Assembly: GCA_963816155.1 (NCBI GenBank)
Contig: CAWFJE010000007.1
Span: forward strand, 124,001 to 188,000
Source of the DNA: JAXGXJ01 sp963816155
Lineage (GTDB): Bacteria; Actinomycetota; Thermoleophilia; RBG-16-64-13
Direction of reading: 5' to 3'
DNA: 64,000 nucleotides
A program made the translations under genes and the position numbers. This document shows positions 52,826 to 61,745 of this stretch, piece after piece (position 1 is the first letter of the stretch; every line of letters begins with the position of its first letter). The notes below the pieces were generated by a model. It was given only the letters and a program-made list of their open reading frames with translations, was not told where the DNA came from and did not search any database.

Positions 52826-53692
52826 ATGAAGCTGATTGAAGTCCTGAACTCAAGAATGAGCTTCTCATTCGAAGTCTTCCCACCCAAGACCGATGCAGGC
52901 ATGGAGAAGCTCAGGGAGGCGCTCAAACACTACTACCGCTTCAATCCGGACTTCATCAGCTGCACGTATGGGGCAGGTGGCAGCAATGCAGGCCGCAACG
53001 TGGAGATCTGTCAGGCCATCAAAGAGGATGGTTTCACCGAGGTCCTCACGCATTTCACCTGCATCGGCAACACCAGGGAGAAGATCGACGGCGAACTCGA
53101 GAACTACCTATCCCTGGGCGTGGAGAACATCTTGGCCATGCGGGGTGACTTCCCGGCCGGCTGGGAAGGGACCAACGGCGACTTCAACCACGCCGATGGA
53201 CTGATCAGGTATATACGGACGAAGTTCCCAGATTTCTGCATCGCGGCCGCCTGCTATCCGGAGAAGCATGTCCTGGCCCCTTCATTCGAGGCCGACATCG
53301 CCCATGTACGCAGCAAACAGGACAACGGGGCCGAATACCTGATGTCGCAGTTATGCCATGACGTCGAGGCCTTTGAGGCCTTTGTCTACCGCATCAGAGA
53401 GGCGGGGATAACCATCCCGGTCGTGCTCGGGATCATGCCGGCGCTCGACAAGGACGCCATCATCCGCATGACCTTGAGCAACGGTTGTTCGATCCCCGCC
53501 GGATTGGCAGCGATCATCGGTGAGTATGGCGACGATCCCGAAGAGTTCAAGAAGGCGGGTATCGAGTACACGATCGAGCAGATCTACCGATACATGGCCG
53601 CCGGGATCGGCGGGTTGCACATCTACACGCTCAACAAATGGGATGACGTCGAGACGATCATGATCGGCTCGGGGATCCGCGAGGACGTCTAG
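52826..53692 (+). CDS. metF: Methylenetetrahydrofolate reductase-family protein (MetF-like)
   Basis: 288-residue TIM-barrel protein. Opening FEVFPPKTDAGMEKL, SCTYGAGGSNAGRNVEIC and THFTCIGNTREKIDGELENYLSLGVENILAMRGDFP are MetF signatures. FAD-binding and folate-site blocks follow (PVVLGIMPALDKDAI, GGLHIYTLNKW). In anaerobes MetF may act in methionine synthesis or in the methyl branch of the Wood-Ljungdahl pathway. No partner gene shows which. The ATG at 52826 has GGAGAGG about 10 nt upstream. It is followed by a 14-bp hairpin and converges with the transhydroxylase operon. Confidence 0.85.
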   Translation: MKLIEVLNSRMSFSFEVFPPKTDAGMEKLREALKHYYRFNPDFISCTYGAGGSNAGRNVEICQAIKEDGFTEVLTHFTCIGNTREKIDGELENYLSLGVENILAMRGDFPAGWEGTNGDFNHADGLIRYIRTKFPDFCIAAACYPEKHVLAPSFEADIAHVRSKQDNGAEYLMSQLCHDVEAFEAFVYRIREAGITIPVVLGIMPALDKDAIIRMTLSNGCSIPAGLAAIIGEYGDDPEEFKKAGIEYTIEQIYRYMAAGIGGLHIYTLNKWDDVETIMIGSGIREDV

Positions 53693-53760
53693 CCGGGCGG
53701 GCCGTCGAGAATCCGTCCCCGCGTGGCGACCTGGACCCGACCAGGATCGGCAGAACAGTG

Positions 53761-53816
53761 AGAAGCGCGGCGGCAGCTGAGGTAGCCTGAAGGCCCAGTG
53801 CGGCCGCCGCGCTTCT
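53761..53816. terminator. Bidirectional hairpin between metF and the transhydroxylase operon
   Basis: Perfect 14-bp stem AGAAGCGCGGCGGC / GCCGCCGCGCTTCT with a 28-nt loop, just before the end of the convergent small-subunit gene. Confidence 0.6.
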
Positions 53817-53821
53817 GCGCG

Positions 53822-54649
53822 TTACTTCTCCAGGAACAGGACGCCTAGGCTGACACTGTCCTCCAATTCGACGACCGCGGAAGCGGCTTTGTAGCCGGGG
53901 GCATTGACGCTCACTTCGTATGTTCCCGGGGGCAGTCTGTCGATGACGAAATCCCCGTAGTTGTTCGTCGTGGCCTCGCCGACCCTGGCCCCTCCGGCCC
54001 ACAGAAGCACCACCGCCCCCTCAGCGCAATCGTCCGTGTCCCTGTACGCCACCGTGCCGCCGATGAATGCCTGCGTCCAGCGGTGCAGGTTCTTGTACCA
54101 GACCCGAGGAGCGGTCCCGAGCTCAGCCCTATGAGCCTCCAGCCCTTCCGCTTCCGCCTGCGCGGCCATTAGCTCGTCCTCCGCGAGGACGAGTTTGAGC
54201 GCGCCGGTGGGACAGACCTGGGTGCACCGGGTCTCGGTCCACCCGTCTTCGATCAGATGTGCGCAGCCCGTGCACTTCTGCGGGACACCCTGCTCGTCGT
54301 TCCAGTAGATGACGCCGTAGGGACAGCTATCGAGGATCTCCTTGCGGCCGCGAGCCTTCTTGGCATCGATGAGCACCAGGCCGTTCTTGTCCTTGTAGAC
54401 GGCTTTGTCCTTGGTCAGGCAAGGGGCGTCGTCGCAGTGCTGGCAGGGCAGGGGAAGATAGGCCACCTGGACCATGGGGTACTGCCCGCGTTCCTTGCGC
54501 TCGATGTTCATCCAGCGCTGGCCGAACCACGGCTGGGCCACGGAGTACCCCTTGAAATCGTTGCCGACGTACTCGTCTTTGCACGCCAGGAAGCAGTTGT
54601 TGCAGTCATGGCAGAGGGCGACGTCTATGACCATGTTCCACTTTTTCAT
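53822..54649 (-). CDS. athS: Transhydroxylase small subunit: ferredoxin-type Fe-S protein with C-terminal Ig-like domain
   Basis: 275 residues, the same length as the Pelobacter acidigallici beta subunit. N-terminal ferredoxin modules carry several 4Fe-4S motifs (CHDCNNCFLAC, CQHCDDAPC, CTGCAHL, CTQVCPTG). From about residue 205 a beta-sandwich follows (GTVAYRDTDDCAEGAVVLLWAGG, NNYGDFVIDRLPPGTYEVSVN). The fold and order match the known enzyme, whose small subunit carries Fe-S clusters and an Ig-like domain. The ATG overlaps the TGA of the large-subunit gene (ATGA), so translation is coupled. Confidence 0.85.
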   Translation of the reverse strand: MKKWNMVIDVALCHDCNNCFLACKDEYVGNDFKGYSVAQPWFGQRWMNIERKERGQYPMVQVAYLPLPCQHCDDAPCLTKDKAVYKDKNGLVLIDAKKARGRKEILDSCPYGVIYWNDEQGVPQKCTGCAHLIEDGWTETRCTQVCPTGALKLVLAEDELMAAQAEAEGLEAHRAELGTAPRVWYKNLHRWTQAFIGGTVAYRDTDDCAEGAVVLLWAGGARVGEATTNNYGDFVIDRLPPGTYEVSVNAPGYKAASAVVELEDSVSLGVLFLEK

Positions 54650-57240
54650 CGGGCGTCTCCCCACTTCTCGACTTCTATCAGGCAGGAGTTGTTCGACATG
54701 CCGCCGGAGTACTTCGTTATCAGCCGGATGTTGGTGAGGATGTTTACGCAACCCCCGCGGTCGGGCGATTCACCCGGCACGCCGATGGGATCGTACTCTG
54801 CGCACGATTCGTAGCAGTGGACGGTGCCGGAGGGCACCCGTTCGGTGACCTGGGCCGCCAGGATGACCGACCCTCGGTCGTTGAAGGCGCGAAGCAGATC
54901 GCCGTTCTCGAGGCCGCGGGCGGCTGCATCCTGGGTACTCAGGCGCATGACCCAGTAGTAGTGATCGTCGATGAGGACCCGGTGGTCCTTGACCTCGTTC
55001 ATCCAGCTGTCCTTGCCGTCGCCCATGGTATGGAAGCTGAACCGCGGGTGAGGCGAGACAAGCTGCAGCGGGTACTTGTCGTACAGCTCGGCAGTGTGAT
55101 GGCCCTCCCAACTGGGGATGAACTGCGGACCCATAGGCGGACGTTCCGGATCGACATTGCCGCCCGCTTCAAAGCGCTGGAGGCTGCTGGCTACGAACTC
55201 GATCTTGCCCGACGCGGTCTGGAGGCCCTTGAGACCCACCGTGTCGGCGGGGGCGGGGCCCCAGTCAGGAGTGTCGCGCACCCTGTCCTCGGCGAACCAG
55301 CGCATGGCCGGGGTGGACTTGTGGTCTTTGGGGAAGGGCAGCACGAAGTAACCCTTCTTCTCGAACTTCTCCCAACTCACGTACTTGGGCAGGTCGGTGG
55401 CGTGGAAGTAGTCCTTGGTCCACTGGTACTCGTCCTTGCCGCCCATGGTGAACATGTCGCCGACACCCAGCCGATCGCAGACCGCCGCGAAGATCTCGTA
55501 GTCCGACTTGGATTCGCCCAGCGGCTCGATGCACTTCTTCTGCAGGGTGAACACACGGTTGTTGGTCTGGGTGTAGCTGTCGGGGATGTAGCCGGAGCAG
55601 CTGGCGAACTCGCTGATGTCCCAGCGCTCGAAGTTGGTGCAGGCCGGCAGGACGATGTCGGCGAACTTGGCCTCGCCCTCGAACCAGATGGCCTGGCTCA
55701 CCGCGAACTCCAGCTTGGGATTGCGGTACGACTTCACGTAGCGGTTGGTCTGGGTCATGGTCCCGAAGAACGATCCCCCGTAGCGCCAGTACATGCGGAT
55801 GAAGTCGTAGCCCGGAGCCGGGTATTCGTACTTCTGTAGCTGGCTTTCGATGGAGGAGCCGCAGAACCCCTTGCCTCGGAATTCTATCTTCTCGTGTTGA
55901 AGCGCCTCGGGGATGCGCAGGCGCGAGATCATCTGCCCCTCGGGGGAGTCGTGGGTGAGCCGGGTCGACCCCTGCTTGCCCGCGAACATGTGGTTCTCCC
56001 AGCGGAAGCCGGCCGCTGACTTCTCCGGGTCGCAGCCGATGCCGCCCTCGGCATAGCCGGGGAAGAGGAACGATTCATCTGCCGGGCACCCCTGCGAGGT
56101 CCCCCAGATGTTGCTCCCGGGTTTGCCCATGCCCTGCATGGCCGCCAACGCGATCATCGTACGGGCCCACTCGTTCCCGGTGGCCGAGCGGCACGCGCCG
56201 CCCCAGCCGCCCAGCGACCCGGAGGCCAGCATGGTCTTCTTGGCGCCCCACTCGCGGGCCAGCGCCCGGATGTCGCGCGCGGGGATGCGGCTTTCGCCCT
56301 CGGCCCATTCCGGAGTCTTGGGCACGCCGTCGGACTGGCCGAGCACGTAGGCCTTCCACTCGTCAAAGCCGACCGTCTTGCCGGCGATGTACTCTTTGTC
56401 GTAGGTGCCCTCGGTGAGCCACGTGTAGGCTATGCCCAGGCCCAGCGCCACGTCGGTGCCCAGCCGGGGCGAGAACCACTTGTCGGCGATGAGCCCGGCT
56501 GTGTGGTTGTAGTAGGGGTCGATGAAGATCATCTTCACGCCCAGCTCCTTGAGCCAGGCGCGGCGCACCGTGCTTTCGAAGGCGGAGTAGATGCCACCGC
56601 CTGTGCTCTCAGGGTCGGCCGACCAGAACACGATCATCTCCGTGTTCTGCAGAGCGTCTTCCAGCAGGTCGTACTGCTCAGGGATGCCCAAGCGGTGACT
56701 GTAGCCCCACATGTGCATGCCGCCCCAGTGCCACCCTTCCCAGCTGTCCGGGTTGTGAGCAGCCTGTACGAGTCCCACCAGGTTCGTGAAGCGCTGATAC
56801 GCGCTGTGGCGATAGCCGACGTTCCCCCACAGGTGGTGGGAACCGCACGTGGTGAGCATGGTGCCCGGACCATACGTGCGTTTGATCCGGTTTATCTCGC
56901 CGCAGACGATGTCGAGGGCTTCATCCCAGGAGATCGGTTCGTAGCCCGACTCGCCCCGCTTCTCGCAGTTCCGTTCGCCGTTGGGATCGAAATCCACCCG
57001 CTTCAGCGGGGTGAGGACCCGCTTGGGGGAATAGATCATCGACTTGTGGCCCGCGGTATAGGGCATCACCGTGGTGCGGCGCGGAGGGGTGAACGTGCGT
57101 CCCCGTGCCTCTATGGTCCACGACTGGCCGTCGGAATCGTCGAGGTCCATCGGGGTGATCCGAAGGATCTTGCCGTCTTTGACGTCGACGAAGACCGGCC
57201 CTCCCGTGGTGCTGTTGGTCAGTCTCTCAACTTTGCTCAT
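54646..57240 (-). CDS. athL: Pyrogallol-phloroglucinol transhydroxylase large (molybdopterin) subunit
   Basis: 864 residues of the DMSO-reductase superfamily, matching the P. acidigallici transhydroxylase alpha subunit (875 residues) throughout: VRLTNSTTGGPVFVDVKDGK-type start, HNPDSWEGWHWGGMHMWGYS, GGWGGACRS, ACTNFERWDISEFASCSGYIPD, SPHPRFSFHTMGDGK, YESCAEYDPIG. Active-site residues of the known enzyme have counterparts: His135, Tyr143, Arg144, Ser166 (Mo ligand), Trp167, Cys548 and Tyr551. It interconverts trihydroxybenzenes without external redox. A promoter lies upstream at 57305-57333 and GGAGG precedes the ATG. Recognition from memory of the family; related oxidoreductases cannot be wholly excluded. 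Confidence 0.85.
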   Translation of the reverse strand: MSKVERLTNSTTGGPVFVDVKDGKILRITPMDLDDSDGQSWTIEARGRTFTPPRRTTVMPYTAGHKSMIYSPKRVLTPLKRVDFDPNGERNCEKRGESGYEPISWDEALDIVCGEINRIKRTYGPGTMLTTCGSHHLWGNVGYRHSAYQRFTNLVGLVQAAHNPDSWEGWHWGGMHMWGYSHRLGIPEQYDLLEDALQNTEMIVFWSADPESTGGGIYSAFESTVRRAWLKELGVKMIFIDPYYNHTAGLIADKWFSPRLGTDVALGLGIAYTWLTEGTYDKEYIAGKTVGFDEWKAYVLGQSDGVPKTPEWAEGESRIPARDIRALAREWGAKKTMLASGSLGGWGGACRSATGNEWARTMIALAAMQGMGKPGSNIWGTSQGCPADESFLFPGYAEGGIGCDPEKSAAGFRWENHMFAGKQGSTRLTHDSPEGQMISRLRIPEALQHEKIEFRGKGFCGSSIESQLQKYEYPAPGYDFIRMYWRYGGSFFGTMTQTNRYVKSYRNPKLEFAVSQAIWFEGEAKFADIVLPACTNFERWDISEFASCSGYIPDSYTQTNNRVFTLQKKCIEPLGESKSDYEIFAAVCDRLGVGDMFTMGGKDEYQWTKDYFHATDLPKYVSWEKFEKKGYFVLPFPKDHKSTPAMRWFAEDRVRDTPDWGPAPADTVGLKGLQTASGKIEFVASSLQRFEAGGNVDPERPPMGPQFIPSWEGHHTAELYDKYPLQLVSPHPRFSFHTMGDGKDSWMNEVKDHRVLIDDHYYWVMRLSTQDAAARGLENGDLLRAFNDRGSVILAAQVTERVPSGTVHCYESCAEYDPIGVPGESPDRGGCVNILTNIRLITKYSGGMSNNSCLIEVEKWGDAR

Positions 57241-57304
57241 CCGTCAGACCTCCGATGGCATGTGAACTCCAGGGTAGGGCACCGCCCCGGTGCCGCCCAA
57301 CCTA

Positions 57305-57333
57305 ACTATGCTTCACTGAGCCCTGCGCTGCAA
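57305..57333 (-). promoter_or_regulatory. Promoter for the transhydroxylase operon
   Basis: TTGCAG and CATAGT on the minus strand, separated by 17 nt, 65 nt before the athL ATG with a GGAGG ribosome site between. Each box matches the sigma-70 consensus at four of six positions. Confidence 0.5.
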
Positions 57334-57402
57334 CCCATCCTCGCAATGAATCGCCCCGGACGGCGCGTCCAGGTGGCCAAGGCTTCGCTTTTGAGCAGCT
57401 CG

Positions 57403-58407
57403 CTAGCTCATGAACGGCATGACCACGCCCTTGATGTAGCCGGGCTTCATGCCCAGGTTGTCTTCAAAGGCCTGGCCGATGTCTTCCAGCCTGTACCTGT
57501 GCGTGACCAGCTTGTCCATTGGGTAGACACCCTTCTCCAGCGCCCACATGGCTCGCTCCAACTCGCTCTGGTGGTTGGTAGACATGCCGATCCCCTGGGG
57601 GCTGTAGATGATGGGGCACTTGATCCAGTTGAACAACTCGTAGGTGTCAGGCGCCTGGTGCCACCCTACGAGGATGACCTTGGCCCGGTTGGTCTTGATC
57701 ACGTCGCCGGTCATCTTGATGCCTATCGGGTGGCCGACCACCTCGATGGCTACGTCAACACCGCGGCCCTTGGTGATCTTCATGACTTCTTCGACCACAT
57801 CCACTCTTGAGGGATTGAGGGTGATCGTGGCTCCCAGCTCCTCGGCCAGTTTGAGACGGCTGTCGTCGAGATCGGCGACGATGTACTCGCGCAGTTTGGG
57901 AGAGGAGACTCCGGCGATGATCCCCAGACCCATGAAGCCCGCGCCTATCTGGAAGACGTAGTCACCGAACTCCGGGGTGGTCGTCCGAGCGATGGACATG
58001 CAGCTCATGAGCGGCTCGCCGAGGGCATATTCGAAGGGGATGCCGTCCGGGACCTTCTCGATGATGAAGCCGTGCCCACGGTGGGCGGCGAACGTGGTGG
58101 GATCGACGGCCACGTATTCGCAGTAGGCGTCGTCGGCGAAGTAGCCTGTTATGCGGTCGCCAACCTCGAAGCCCTTCACGAGCCTGCCGACCTCCACCAC
58201 GGTCCCCGCGGGCTCGTGCCCGGCTCGGCGCGGGAAGGGGTTGGCTTCCTTCATCTCTTCGCTGTAGGAGTCCTTATAGGCGGTCATGTCGCTCGAGCAG
58301 ACTCCACAGGCTTCGATCTTCACCAGCATCTCGCTGTCGGTGATCTGCGGGGTCGGGATGTCGCGGATCTCGTACTCGCGGGGCGCCACAACGAACGCTG
58401 CTCTCAT
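57403..58407 (-). CDS. Zinc-dependent (medium-chain) dehydrogenase
   Basis: 334-residue MDR-type dehydrogenase. The catalytic zinc site is visible as CGVCSSDMTAY and GHEPAGTVVEVG. The Rossmann fold follows (QIGAGFMGLGIIAGVSS), with ADLDDSRLKLAEELGA giving the cofactor end (NAD likely). Only one of the usual four structural-zinc cysteines appears, so that site is lost. It lies 162 nt upstream of athL on the same strand with AAAGGAG before its ATG. It could reduce or oxidise an aromatic-pathway intermediate, such as a dihydro compound; this is inference from context. Confidence 0.82.
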   Translation of the reverse strand: MRAAFVVAPREYEIRDIPTPQITDSEMLVKIEACGVCSSDMTAYKDSYSEEMKEANPFPRRAGHEPAGTVVEVGRLVKGFEVGDRITGYFADDAYCEYVAVDPTTFAAHRGHGFIIEKVPDGIPFEYALGEPLMSCMSIARTTTPEFGDYVFQIGAGFMGLGIIAGVSSPKLREYIVADLDDSRLKLAEELGATITLNPSRVDVVEEVMKITKGRGVDVAIEVVGHPIGIKMTGDVIKTNRAKVILVGWHQAPDTYELFNWIKCPIIYSPQGIGMSTNHQSELERAMWALEKGVYPMDKLVTHRYRLEDIGQAFEDNLGMKPGYIKGVVMPFMS

Positions 58408-58454
58408 CTTCTGTGCTCTCCTTTGGATGTGTGACGGGCGGGACAGGTCTGGCG

Positions 58455-60230
58455 CTACGCGATTGGAAAGCGTTGAGAGAACGCCGCCTCGGAGGCCGGG
58501 TCGCCGACCATGAGAAGCACTTGATCCCCGCGTAGCACGGTTTCGGGGCTGATATCCACCTCAGGATGGTCGTCACCCGTCTGTACGGCTATGACGGTGG
58601 CCCCCGTCGAGGCCCGGATCCCGGCCAATCTGAGCGTGGTACCGGCCAGCGCTCGGGGAACGGGTCGCCAGAAGATGTGTATCCCTTCTGTGAAGAAGAT
58701 CGTACGGCGTCCTTCGATGGCATTAGCGAGGATACTACCCCCCACCGAAGCGATCGACACGACGAAGTCCGCCCCGGCAGCGTAGATCTCCTCGACGTTC
58801 TCCTCCCGGTTCGCCCGTGCGACGATGCGGATGCGCGGATTGAGTTGCCGGCACGCCAAAGTGAGAAACAGGTTGGTGCCGTCGTCATTTGTGGTCACGA
58901 TGACACCCCGGGCCTCGCAGATACCCGCCTCCTCGAGGACCGAGCTGCGGCTGGCGTCTCCCCGGATAGTCCGACGAGATGCAGCGGCGTCTGAGGGAGA
59001 GTCCTCCACGCGCTCTCGCTCTGGGATTTGACAGAGCTCGGCCATGGCCGTATGGCTGAACTCTGTATCCACCACGACGTGTGGCACCTCGTTTCGCTCG
59101 AGATACCTCGCCGCCGCCTTACCGACGGTCCCGTACCCCAAGACAATTACGAGGTCTTCGCCAGCCGCCTCGCCGGTCAGCCGCTCCAGAGCTTCCAGGC
59201 TGGACTCGGTGGCGGCCAGCATGAGAATGTCACCGGCGCTGATGCGCGTTTCCGGCCTGGGCAGTGAGAAGTGCCCCCGCTCCCAGATACCTATCAGCGA
59301 CGCCCCGATGCGTTCGCGTACCGCCGTCTCTCCCACTGTCAATCCGACAAAGGGGGTGGAATGGGCCGGGATCTCCGCGAACAGCAGATCCCCCAGCGAA
59401 TCGACGATGTGTGAGGTACCGCCCCGAGTGGTGCTGCGCACGGCCATGTACCCACCCATGACCTCCCGCAGAGCGATGGCCTCCTGGGCCCCCGCGGCCT
59501 TCATGAGATCGACCCGCTCACCCTCCGTGACAATGACCAGCACGGGTGTCTCCGCGATCGCGCGCACGGTCAATACGAGGTTGGCGTTGTCCGTATCGCT
59601 GAGATTGGCCACGACAGCCCGGGCGTTGTCCACCCCTGCCCGCTCGAGGACTGCGCGGTCTGTGGGGATGCCGTAGATGACCCGATAGCCCTCCTCTTCA
59701 AGCCGGGCGGCAGCATCGTAGTTGCTCTCTATCAGGGCGTAGGGGATACCCGCCGAGCGGAGATGCTCCACCACGTTCCGGGTCACCGGATCCCAGCCGC
59801 ACAGGAGCACATGACCGGCCGTTCCCTCGGGCAATTCGAGCGGGGGCCGGTAGCGCAGACGCTCCTCCATCCACGGGCCGATAAACAGGCTGATGGCGCC
59901 GAAGGGAAGGATGATCAGCATGAAGAGGACGCCCGACAGGGTGACGACCATGGAGAAGACATGACCGCCGTCAGTGGTGAAGGTGATGTCACCGAAACCC
60001 AATGTGGTCATGGCCGTGATGGTCCAGTAGAGGCCGGCTACGAAGGAGTACTCCCTACCCTCGATGGTCCACATGAAGTGGCGGAAGAGGAACGCGTAGG
60101 CAAGAACGAGAGCAACGAGAAAGGCGACATAGAAAAGCAGTAGTTTGATGTTTCGTTTCGCCCGGCCCCGAAAGAAGTAGGCGAGTTCCGAGCTGATCGT
60201 TTTCACGAGACCTCGCTTCTCTGTCGCCAT
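58455..60230 (-). CDS. Potassium channel with two RCK (TrkA-N/TrkA-C) modules
   Basis: 591-residue channel protein. Two membrane helices flank the pore and selectivity filter TTLGFGDITF. Two tandem regulator modules follow: an N-domain GHVLLCGWDPVTRNVVEHLRSAGI with a C-domain, and a second LVIVLGYGTVGKAAARYLERNE with a C-terminal half. MthK-like channels have one RCK per subunit; two in one chain resemble eukaryotic BK-type gating rings and some prokaryotic channels. It should pass K+ in response to ligands or nucleotides. The ATG at 60230 is clear. It lies upstream of the dehydrogenase gene but is separated by about 45 nt. Confidence 0.85.
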   Translation of the reverse strand: MATEKRGLVKTISSELAYFFRGRAKRNIKLLLFYVAFLVALVLAYAFLFRHFMWTIEGREYSFVAGLYWTITAMTTLGFGDITFTTDGGHVFSMVVTLSGVLFMLIILPFGAISLFIGPWMEERLRYRPPLELPEGTAGHVLLCGWDPVTRNVVEHLRSAGIPYALIESNYDAAARLEEEGYRVIYGIPTDRAVLERAGVDNARAVVANLSDTDNANLVLTVRAIAETPVLVIVTEGERVDLMKAAGAQEAIALREVMGGYMAVRSTTRGGTSHIVDSLGDLLFAEIPAHSTPFVGLTVGETAVRERIGASLIGIWERGHFSLPRPETRISAGDILMLAATESSLEALERLTGEAAGEDLVIVLGYGTVGKAAARYLERNEVPHVVVDTEFSHTAMAELCQIPERERVEDSPSDAAASRRTIRGDASRSSVLEEAGICEARGVIVTTNDDGTNLFLTLACRQLNPRIRIVARANREENVEEIYAAGADFVVSIASVGGSILANAIEGRRTIFFTEGIHIFWRPVPRALAGTTLRLAGIRASTGATVIAVQTGDDHPEVDISPETVLRGDQVLLMVGDPASEAAFSQRFPIA

Positions 60231-60275
60231 CCGCGTGCGACGGGGCGGCCGCCGAGCGGACCCCGCTCGCTGCGA

Positions 60276-61181
60276 CTACTTCAGCGCCGCAAGATTGGCC
60301 AGCGCACCGTACAAGACCGCACGGTTGTCGCTCAGGTTCTGGACTGACTGGTTCTCGTGGTCATGCGCGGCCGACAGTTCTTGCTGAAGGCGCGGATTGC
60401 CCGAGTCGCCTTGGAGCGCGTCGGTTGCCCGGTGCACAGCGAACCGCGCGGAGGCAACAACGTCCACGGAGGTGCGAGTGCGGTTGAGACCATCGATCAA
60501 CGATCGCACCACCGGCTGCGCCGCCGGGTCGACCTGCAGTTCGAGGCTGTAGAGTGTGGTGGAGGCGGCAGTCATTTGCGTTCCCAGTTGGTCCCACGTT
60601 TGCTGCTGAGCAGAGGCGAAGTCGGATACTTGATCTCCGCTCACGGTATCGTCCTTGTGTAACGAGTCGCCCCGCCACTGGGCGACCTCCGGCGTGAGGT
60701 TCTCGTAGAGCCAACGCGACTGGGAGTACGCGCGCTCCGCGGTTGCTTGCCAGGCGGTGGCGGCTGCGGCCGCGGCCGGCGAACCGGCGGCTGCAGCGGC
60801 TGCAGCGGCGTCGGTCTTCTTGCTACGCCGCGACCTGCTGATCGCGCTGATCACAATGATGAGGAGCACCAAAGCGATGATGCCGATGACGATGTACAGC
60901 GTGGTATCGGAGGTATCCTCGCCAGCATCCGGTGCCGCAGTAGTGCTGGTCTCGCTGCTGGTAGCAGTTGTCGCAGGTGGTTCGGTCGTCGTCGTCTCGG
61001 CCTCATCGCTGGTGGTGGTACTCTGCGGCGCCTCGGCGGTGGTCTCGGTGTCGCCGCTGGTGGTCGGGCCGCCACCTCCGGTAGTGATGCTCCCGATCCC
61101 TATTTCCCCGCTGCATCCGGCAAGGAGCAATAGGGTGACTATGAGTCCGGCAATCGTAAGCAGGCGCGCGCCTGATCGCAT
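60276..61181 (-). CDS. Lipoprotein with Thr-rich linker, membrane helix and Ala-rich segment
   Basis: 301 residues. Signal peptide with lipobox LLAGC (about 22), then a Thr/Glu/Ser-rich stretch (TTTSDEAETTTTEPPATTATSSETSTT) and a transmembrane helix (TLYIVIGIIALVLLIIVISAI, about 93-113). A basic turn, a poly-Ala run and a helical C-terminal domain of about 150 residues (WQATAERAYSQSRWLYENLTPEVAQWRG, SARFAVHRATDALQG) follow. I do not recognise the last domain. The ATG at 61181 has GGAGTTGGG upstream; a longer upstream frame is ignored. Function unknown. Confidence 0.65.
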   Translation of the reverse strand: MRSGARLLTIAGLIVTLLLLAGCSGEIGIGSITTGGGGPTTSGDTETTAEAPQSTTTSDEAETTTTEPPATTATSSETSTTAAPDAGEDTSDTTLYIVIGIIALVLLIIVISAISRSRRSKKTDAAAAAAAAGSPAAAAAATAWQATAERAYSQSRWLYENLTPEVAQWRGDSLHKDDTVSGDQVSDFASAQQQTWDQLGTQMTAASTTLYSLELQVDPAAQPVVRSLIDGLNRTRTSVDVVASARFAVHRATDALQGDSGNPRLQQELSAAHDHENQSVQNLSDNRAVLYGALANLAALK

Positions 61182-61745
61182 GATCCCAACTCCATGTGTC
61201 GTCTTGGAACCGGCGCGTTGCGTCACGTCGGCTTCCCGTTGCGGTCTGTGCACGTCCCAACAGCACTCCCGGAGCATACTACAGGACTTCGAAGACTTCC
61301 GGAGGTTGCTCTTCCTACGCCGGGTGTTCGGCCCCAATCGTCGGTGCGAGCCTCCAGCGACAGTCTTGTGGCTTGTAAGGGGTCAAACGCTTTGCAGAGA
61401 ATCACCCCGGAGGAGACGGCACCCGGCGGCAGTTCCGGTTCCACCCACGGGTAGGGACTCAAGTCCTCGGCCTTGAATCCGGTCTGTCCCTGAACTGCCC
61501 TCAGGGGCCTGCCTGGCCTGGTCGTCCAGCGCGCCACCTACTAGAAGTGCAGCTTGTCCAGTGCTTGTTGTGCCGCGGGATCGTCCATCGTGATCTTCGG
61601 ATCCGCCAAGATCTACAGGTTCACTCCCGCCGGACTGCCGCCACTTCGCCGAGGTGGAGGCGTCTACGCAGACATCGCCGCCGATTTCATCGCGCAGGGC
61701 GTGGAGTCCATGCAGGTGGCCATGGAGGCGGTGAAGCCTGCAACG
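61182..61745. other. 564-nt region with only gene-like fragments
   Basis: No complete gene was accepted. A minus-strand fragment near 61320-61540 reads SPYPWVEPELPPGAVSSGVIL and KAFDPLQATRLSLEARTDDWG, resembling the end of DUF4352-like extracellular proteins. A plus-strand fragment near 61590-61740 reads GGGVYADIAADFIAQG and MQVAMEAVKPA, unrecognised. Both may be gene remnants. No RNA gene or repeat was recognised. Confidence 0.4.

Noticed and set aside
54817..57810. Large plus-strand frames opposite the transhydroxylase and dehydrogenase genes
   Set aside because: Antisense to genes with conserved active-site motifs; no domain in the plus direction.
58566..59676. Plus-strand frames opposite the K+ channel gene
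   Set aside because: Shadows; the channel filter and RCK motifs are on the minus strand.
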